From positions 1 through 24,608 of the forward strand of contig UQVJ01000016.1 of the NCBI GenBank assembly GCA_900544455.1: DNA of 24,608 nt. Reading direction: 5' to 3'. Both the position numbers and the translations under genes were made by a program. Below are positions 20,252 through 24,608 of the stretch, in pieces. How positions within the stretch are numbered: position 1 is the stretch's first letter; each line of letters begins with the position of its first letter. The DNA is from an uncultured Eggerthella sp. Its GTDB lineage: Bacteria; Actinomycetota; Coriobacteriia; Coriobacteriales; Eggerthellaceae. The notes below the pieces were generated by a model. That model made no database searches. It saw only the letters and a program-made list of their open reading frames with translations, and had not been told where the DNA came from.

Positions 20252-21814
20252 TTAGCAGTCAGCTTCCAGGTATGAATCGAACTCGTCGGTCACTTCCTTA
20301 GACGGAGCCTTGGTAAGAAGCGAGACCGCAATGATGGCAATGAGGCTCAACACGAATGCAGGCAAAAGCTCATATACTGCGAAGAAACCGCCAAGCGGCT
20401 TTATGAACGTATGCCATACCAAAACCGCAATAGCGCCCGTCAGCATTCCCGCCAAGGCACCCTGCAGATTAGTTCGACGCCAATAAAGGCTCATGATGAT
20501 CAGCGGACCAAACGAAGCACCGAAACCTGCCCACGCGTACGAAACCACCTGGAAGATGGACGAGTTCTCATCGAGCGCGATAACAATACCGAACAGGAGC
20601 ACGGCAACCAAAGTAAGTCGGGCAACGATCATCACCTGAGAGTCGGTAGCATCCTTCTTGATCAATCCCCTATAGATGTTCTCCGCAACTGCCGAACCGG
20701 AGATAAGCAAGTAGGAAGACGAAGAAGACATTGACGCTGCAAAGATGCCGGAAACCACAAGACCGCACATGAAAGAGGGCAAGATCATATTTGAAAGAAC
20801 AATGAAGACACTCTCCGCACTTGCCTGTGTGAGGAATTCCGTGGGAATGACTGCTCGACCAATCAGGCCAATAGACACCGCACTGAACAAGGAGATTACA
20901 ACCCACACCGTTGCGATACGACGAGACTTACGTAGCTCGCAAGAATGGGTGGCGCTCATAAAGCGGATAAGAACCTGCGGCATACCAAAGTATCCCAATC
21001 CCCATGCCAGACCAGAAACGATAGTAACCATGCCATAGGATCCCGCTTCGCCGAACAACGGCGCTCCGCCTTCAACTATCTGTTTGCCACTTTCGTCCAA
21101 AATAGGCGTTGCGATCTCGGTTCCCGAGAGGAAGCCAGGAATCGACTGCAAGAATGCAACAGTATTGTCGATACCACCAGCAGCAGTGATGGAACCAACC
21201 AGAACGACCACCAATGCGCAAATCATAATGCTGCCCTGGATAAGGTCGGTGGTGCAAACGGAAAGATATCCGCCCACAAATGTATAGAGGAACACGATCA
21301 AGGCGCCAAGAACCATCATGGTTGCGTAATCGAGACCGAACAGCGTAGCAAACAGCTTGCCGCATGTTACGAAGCAGCTACCTACATAGATAGAGAAGAA
21401 CAACAGGATGACTAATGCAGAAATGGTCATAAGGATGTTCTTGGAATCATGGAATCGATTAGAGAAGTAATCGGGAAGCGTAATGGAGTTGTTAGCAACT
21501 TGCGAGTACTTGCGCAAACGCTTAGAAACAAACAACCAATTAAGGTAGGTACCAATCGCCAGGCCGATAGCCGTCCACATTGCATCAGACGCACCCGTGA
21601 AATAGGCCACACCAGGAAGGCCCATAAGCAACCAACCCGACATGTCGGATGCCTCAGCAGAAAGCGCAGTGAGCCAAGGGCCTAGCCTGCGCCCTCCTAA
21701 GAAGTAATTCTCCGTTGATTGGTTCGACTTCTTCGCGTACACGAAGCCGATAACCACGACAACGATGAAATAGAGGAGCATTGCAAGCAATACCCAGAAA
21801 TCGTGAGATACCAT
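20252..21814 (-). CDS. putP: Sodium/proline symporter
   Basis: This 520-residue, mostly hydrophobic transporter of the sodium:solute symporter family imports proline with sodium. The family signature NYFLGGRRLGPWLTALSAEASDMSGWLLMGLPG lies near the N-terminus and includes the Asp-Met-Ser-Gly segment tied to sodium binding in PutP; an Ala-Glu replaces the Ala-Gly of E. coli before it. GWGLGYFGMPQVLIRFM and SYAWAGFGASFGPL are also PutP-like. About 13 membrane segments are expected. The ATG at 21814, which gives MVSHDFWVLL, aligns with other PutP starts. An upstream TTG at 21847 adds only a basic leader and is rejected. It is monocistronic, with its own -10 and terminator. Confidence 0.93.
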   Translation of the reverse strand: MVSHDFWVLLAMLLYFIVVVVIGFVYAKKSNQSTENYFLGGRRLGPWLTALSAEASDMSGWLLMGLPGVAYFTGASDAMWTAIGLAIGTYLNWLFVSKRLRKYSQVANNSITLPDYFSNRFHDSKNILMTISALVILLFFSIYVGSCFVTCGKLFATLFGLDYATMMVLGALIVFLYTFVGGYLSVCTTDLIQGSIMICALVVVLVGSITAAGGIDNTVAFLQSIPGFLSGTEIATPILDESGKQIVEGGAPLFGEAGSYGMVTIVSGLAWGLGYFGMPQVLIRFMSATHSCELRKSRRIATVWVVISLFSAVSIGLIGRAVIPTEFLTQASAESVFIVLSNMILPSFMCGLVVSGIFAASMSSSSSYLLISGSAVAENIYRGLIKKDATDSQVMIVARLTLVAVLLFGIVIALDENSSIFQVVSYAWAGFGASFGPLIIMSLYWRRTNLQGALAGMLTGAIAVLVWHTFIKPLGGFFAVYELLPAFVLSLIAIIAVSLLTKAPSKEVTDEFDSYLEADC

Positions 21815-21887
21815 ACCGTTCGCTTTCCGTTTTCCCGTGCTGAGCAAAAACCCAGCGGCTTCACCTAACGCTGCGATAGAAACACAG

Positions 21888-21924
21888 CACTACGCACTTT
21901 AGTACGCAATAGTGACGGATTATA
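21888..21924 (-). promoter_or_regulatory. Promoter -10 and dyad of putP
   Basis: A perfect TATAAT reads on the minus strand at 21919-21924, without a good -35. Beside it CACTA...TAGTG (21888-21914) forms an inverted repeat with a 17-base centre in which GCGTA is repeated. This is a possible operator, weakly supported. Confidence 0.4.
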
Positions 21925-21985
21925 CGACAAGCATGATTCGATTGGGTTAACGGAGTGCTAGAACGGCTTTTTCGGTAACGGAACC

Positions 21986-22879
21986 CTAGCAGTTGCGCTT
22001 CAGCCAAACACGCAGCTCATTTTCCATACGCTCGAACTCCGCCTTGGTTCTTTCGTTGGAAAAGCCTTCTTCTAACCCCAAGGGCTTCTTTGCAATTTCG
22101 AAGATTTCGCCCTGCTCCACCAAAATCTTACGGCTCTCAGCATAGGTGAGATCAAAGGCGAAGCAAAGAAAACCCACAACGTAATCGGCAGGAAAAACCC
22201 GATCATTGCGCTTTACGCAACGACGCTCGGCAAACGCCTCGAGCACCGAGGAGGAAAGCCTGCTTTGGCGCAATGCGTCGAGAGAAACGCCCAGAATAGT
22301 ATCTGCATCACTAAGGCTGATGGTGTGAAGGATATCGAGCTTGTCGGCATCGCGCACGATGTTGCAGAAGCGCCGCGTTCTATCGGGCAAATCATCAGGC
22401 AGGCGATAGTCACTATGAGTGGCTATCGCGGCATGAATCAGCTGGTCTTCTTTGGACCCCTCAACAAAATCCCTCATCCGCACCTTTCCAGGGGCAAGCC
22501 CGGCAAAAAGAGCAATGCCAGGATTTCGGCGCGCAACCTGTCCGCAGGGTGATTCGGGGGCTACTTCGAATGGGGGCATCCCAGCAGGCTGGCTGAACAA
22601 CACTTCAGCACCCAATTTGGCATGGTTGGTTGAGTGCGCGTCCAAAAACGTACCCCAACGACGCAGCTGCTCAAATCGACCCATATCATGCAGCAAGCCT
22701 ATCGTCCACGCCAGGTCAAGATCATCCTGCTTCAAACCATTGCTCTCGGCAATCCGCTCGCACAAACCGGCAACCCTCTTTGAGTGCTCGATCTTCAATG
22801 CTATGCGCTGATTGCAGGAATCGTATGCCTCAACGTAATCGGAGAATGCCTGCTGGACTTTGCTGCGATCGATTTTCAT
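21986..22879 (-). CDS. HD-domain metal-dependent phosphohydrolase
   Basis: This 297-residue protein has the HD-domain ligands in order: His32 (KIEHSKRVA), the HD pair His64-Asp65 (LLHDMGRFEQ), conserved His82/His86 (DAHSTNHA) and a late Asp in VRDADKLDIL. Such enzymes hydrolyse phosphomonoesters or phosphodiesters, often of nucleotides; the substrate here cannot be read from sequence. There is no signal peptide, so it should be cytoplasmic. It has no extra sensor or synthetase domain, so it is not a full RelA/SpoT protein. It lies downstream of the aminotransferase gene but is separated from it by a terminator. Confidence 0.85.
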   Translation of the reverse strand: MKIDRSKVQQAFSDYVEAYDSCNQRIALKIEHSKRVAGLCERIAESNGLKQDDLDLAWTIGLLHDMGRFEQLRRWGTFLDAHSTNHAKLGAEVLFSQPAGMPPFEVAPESPCGQVARRNPGIALFAGLAPGKVRMRDFVEGSKEDQLIHAAIATHSDYRLPDDLPDRTRRFCNIVRDADKLDILHTISLSDADTILGVSLDALRQSRLSSSVLEAFAERRCVKRNDRVFPADYVVGFLCFAFDLTYAESRKILVEQGEIFEIAKKPLGLEEGFSNERTKAEFERMENELRVWLKRNC

Positions 22880-22975
22880 TTCAGCCCTCTTTCTTCCTCT
22901 CTAAGCTTACTCTTGCTCGAACCGCAGAACCCACAGAAACCTGTAACTTCAATACCTGATACTTGCCGCGCCAGA

Positions 22976-23009
22976 ATACAAAAAAGCGCGCCCCAACAGG
23001 AGCGCGCTT
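22976..23009 (-). terminator. Intrinsic terminator of the aminotransferase gene
   Basis: On the minus strand AAGCGCGCTCC pairs with GGGGCGCGCTT, including one G-U pair, around a 4-base loop (22984-23009). It is followed by a run of six T. It lies 24 bases after the stop codon. Confidence 0.9.
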
Positions 23010-23033
23010 GATGAGTGCTTGCTAGGTTGGCGC

Positions 23034-24323
23034 TTATGCCTCGAGGAGCTTTTCCACGGAAGCAAGCTTAACGCAACAAACAAATACCTTCAGCGCCGAC
23101 TCGAGCTCTTCCAGCGGAGGAAGAGTAGGAGCGATACGGATGTTGGAATCCCTGGGATCGTTCTTGTAGGGATAGGTAGCGCCGGCGCCCGTCATGGTAA
23201 CGCCAGCTTCCTTAGCCATAGCAACGATGTGCTTTGCGGTTCCTTCAGGAGCATCGAACGAAACGAAGTAACCTCCGCGAGGATTGCTCCAAGAACCACA
23301 ACCCGTGCCAGCCAAGCCTTCTTCCAGCATCTTCAGAACCAGCTCGAACTTCGGGCGGATGATGGAAGCGTGCTTTGCCATGTGGGCAGCGATGCCGTCA
23401 GCATCCTTGAGGAAACGAACGTGGCGCATCTGATTCAGCTTGTCGTGGCCGATGGTCTGAACGCCCATGCGCTTCTTGATTTCAGCAACGTTTTCGGGGC
23501 TTGCAGCCATAGCGGCAATGCCTGCACCAGGGAACGTTACCTTGGAAGTGGAAGCAAATTTGAAGTAACGGTTGGGATTGCCAGCCTCGGTGCAGGCCTT
23601 GGCAATATCGAGAAGTTGGTCCTGCTGTGCAGCATCATCATAAAGATGATGCACGGTATAAGCGTTGTCCCAGAAGATACGGAAATCTTCAGCAGCGCAT
23701 TTCATGGAAGCAAGTCGACGCACTACCTCGTCGGAATAGGTGACGCCGCCAGGATTGGAATACTTAGGAACGCACCAAATACCCTTGAATGAGGAATCGT
23801 TTGCGACCAGTTCCTCAACGGCATCCATATCGGGGCCTTCATTGGTCATAGGAACGGTAACCATTTCGATGCCAAACGCCTCGGTAACACCAAAGTGACG
23901 GTCGTAACCAGGAACGGGACAAACGAACTTTACCTTGTCCAGCTGGCTCCAGGGAGTAGCGCCAAGCGTGCCAAACACCCAGCAACGCATGATGGTGTCG
24001 TACATAATGTTCAGGCTGGAATTGCCGAAAACGATGGTGTTCTCCGCTTCGTCATCGAGCATGGAAGCCATGAGCTTCTTGGCCTCCGGCAGACCATCAA
24101 CTACACCGTAGTTGCGAATATCGGTACCGTTTTCGGCCTTGCAATCATTGGAAGAAGGCAGGATGTCCAACATGGGCATGCTCAAATCGAGCTGGTCGGA
24201 GCCCGGCTTACCGCGCGCCATGTTCAGGGACAACCCCTGAGCTTTATAGGTTTCGTATTCTTCGGTGAGTGCGGTTTTGAGCGTAGTGAGCTCTTCCTTC
24301 CCCAGTTCCGCGTAAGTGGGCAT
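23034..24323 (-). CDS. Type Ic aspartate aminotransferase
   Basis: This 429-residue PLP enzyme matches the aminotransferase group with the Asp_aminotransf domain (PF12897, subgroup Ic). Recognisable segments are LNMARGKPGSDQLDLS near the N-terminus, RNYGVVDGLPEAKKLMA, CVPKYSNPGGVTYS, and FASTSKVTFPGAG with the PLP lysine at residue 261. SNPRGGYFVSFDAP and a late arginine in NIRIAPTLPP complete the active site. It should exchange amino groups between aspartate and 2-oxoglutarate. Two adjacent ATGs (24326 and 24323) are possible; the second has GGAAGG at better spacing. It is monocistronic, with its own promoter and terminator. Confidence 0.88.
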   Translation of the reverse strand: MPTYAELGKEELTTLKTALTEEYETYKAQGLSLNMARGKPGSDQLDLSMPMLDILPSSNDCKAENGTDIRNYGVVDGLPEAKKLMASMLDDEAENTIVFGNSSLNIMYDTIMRCWVFGTLGATPWSQLDKVKFVCPVPGYDRHFGVTEAFGIEMVTVPMTNEGPDMDAVEELVANDSSFKGIWCVPKYSNPGGVTYSDEVVRRLASMKCAAEDFRIFWDNAYTVHHLYDDAAQQDQLLDIAKACTEAGNPNRYFKFASTSKVTFPGAGIAAMAASPENVAEIKKRMGVQTIGHDKLNQMRHVRFLKDADGIAAHMAKHASIIRPKFELVLKMLEEGLAGTGCGSWSNPRGGYFVSFDAPEGTAKHIVAMAKEAGVTMTGAGATYPYKNDPRDSNIRIAPTLPPLEELESALKVFVCCVKLASVEKLLEA

Positions 24324-24391
24324 CATGCTTCCTTCCATCTGCCTTACAAAGCGAATGCGTCTTGCACCCGCAAGGTCTACCAATCTTTTTT

Positions 24392-24420
24392 AGTATAGAT
24401 GTTGCCTGCGTCGCTCGCAA
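24392..24420 (-). promoter_or_regulatory. Promoter of the aminotransferase gene
   Basis: On the minus strand TTGCGA (24415-24420) and TATACT (24392-24397) are separated by 17 bases. The predicted leader is about 60 bases. Confidence 0.65.
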
Positions 24421-24608
24421 AAGAAGTCGAACTATTAGGACTTAAACGCAAAGCTCCGCATCGTATTGGGAGTGAACGGCAACTTCCTCCCCCGCTAGAA
24501 ACATCTCATTTCTGAGATTGCACAATCGTCGTACTTATTGCCTTCGTACACCGAATCGATCCTCAGGGTGATCGAAGAGGTGCTCACCGCCGGGAAGCTA
24601 ATCGATTG
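24421..24608. other. Window edge without an assignable gene
   Basis: A small inverted repeat ATCTCA-TTTC-TGAGAT lies at 24503-24518. From 24499 to the window end both a plus-strand frame (reading ...SILRVIEEVLTAGKLID) and the opposite minus-strand frame are open. The plus frame has no ATG and no clear ribosome-binding site. It may be the start or end of a gene that continues outside the window; this cannot be decided here. Confidence 0.25.

Noticed and set aside
1..24608. CRISPR array, phage genes or insertion sequences
   Set aside because: No spaced direct repeats, transposase motifs or phage-type proteins were seen on either strand.

Overview
The window looks like chromosome from a mid-GC actinobacterium, most likely of the class Coriobacteriia (an Eggerthella, Slackia or Cryptobacterium-like anaerobe). 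This is an inference from protein character, the gene mix (LutABC, a short NAD-type isocitrate dehydrogenase, a type Ic aspartate aminotransferase, a DUF4013 protein) and the SecE with a long Ala/Lys-rich N-terminus. It has not been checked by a search. All genes appear intact. I see no transposase, phage gene or CRISPR array.

Layout. (1) 261-2944, plus strand: a tight four-gene operon with a FabK-like enoyl-ACP reductase/nitronate monooxygenase-family flavoprotein, a YgbA-type nitrosative-stress protein, a beta-carbonic anhydrase and a Rossmann/DUF2520 protein. It converges on a DUF4013 membrane protein (2937-4118, minus), with an 8-nt tail-to-tail overlap. (2) 4293-5585, minus: rplJ-rplL with a good promoter, an L10-type leader that contains an attenuator-like hairpin, and a terminator. 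(3) 5740-8783, plus: lutA-lutB-lutC for lactate oxidation, ending in a strong terminator. (4) 8841-15528, minus: a large membrane-anchored protein of unknown function, aconitase, isocitrate dehydrogenase and a small HEAT-repeat-like protein. (5) 15598-20062, minus: the translation/secretion cluster, tRNA-Tyr, tRNA-Thr, tRNA-Met and tuf, then rpmG, tRNA-Trp, secE, nusG, rplK and rplA. (6) 20175-24420, minus: a PutP-type sodium/proline symporter, an HD-domain phosphohydrolase and a type Ic aspartate aminotransferase. The last ~180 bases hold no assignable gene.

How it fits together. Aconitase and NAD-type isocitrate dehydrogenase turn citrate into 2-oxoglutarate, the carbon skeleton for glutamate, and the aminotransferase at the far end uses the same keto acid/amino acid pool. 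LutABC feeds electrons and carbon from lactate, and PutP imports proline. The ribosomal genes are in two blocks: rplK-rplA stays with secE-nusG, while rplJ-rplL lies about 10.3 kb away and is not followed by rpoB. The metabolic genes fill the gap.

Most interesting signals: a DtxR/IdeR-like iron box 38 bases before acnA; a perfect hairpin at the rplK start whose loop presents the ribosome-binding site; an L11 protein with about 22 extra C-terminal residues; attenuator-like hairpins in the rplJ leader and between tRNA-Met and tuf; and the FabK-like/YgbA/carbonic anhydrase/DUF2520 operon. I found no clear undescribed defence or mobile system.
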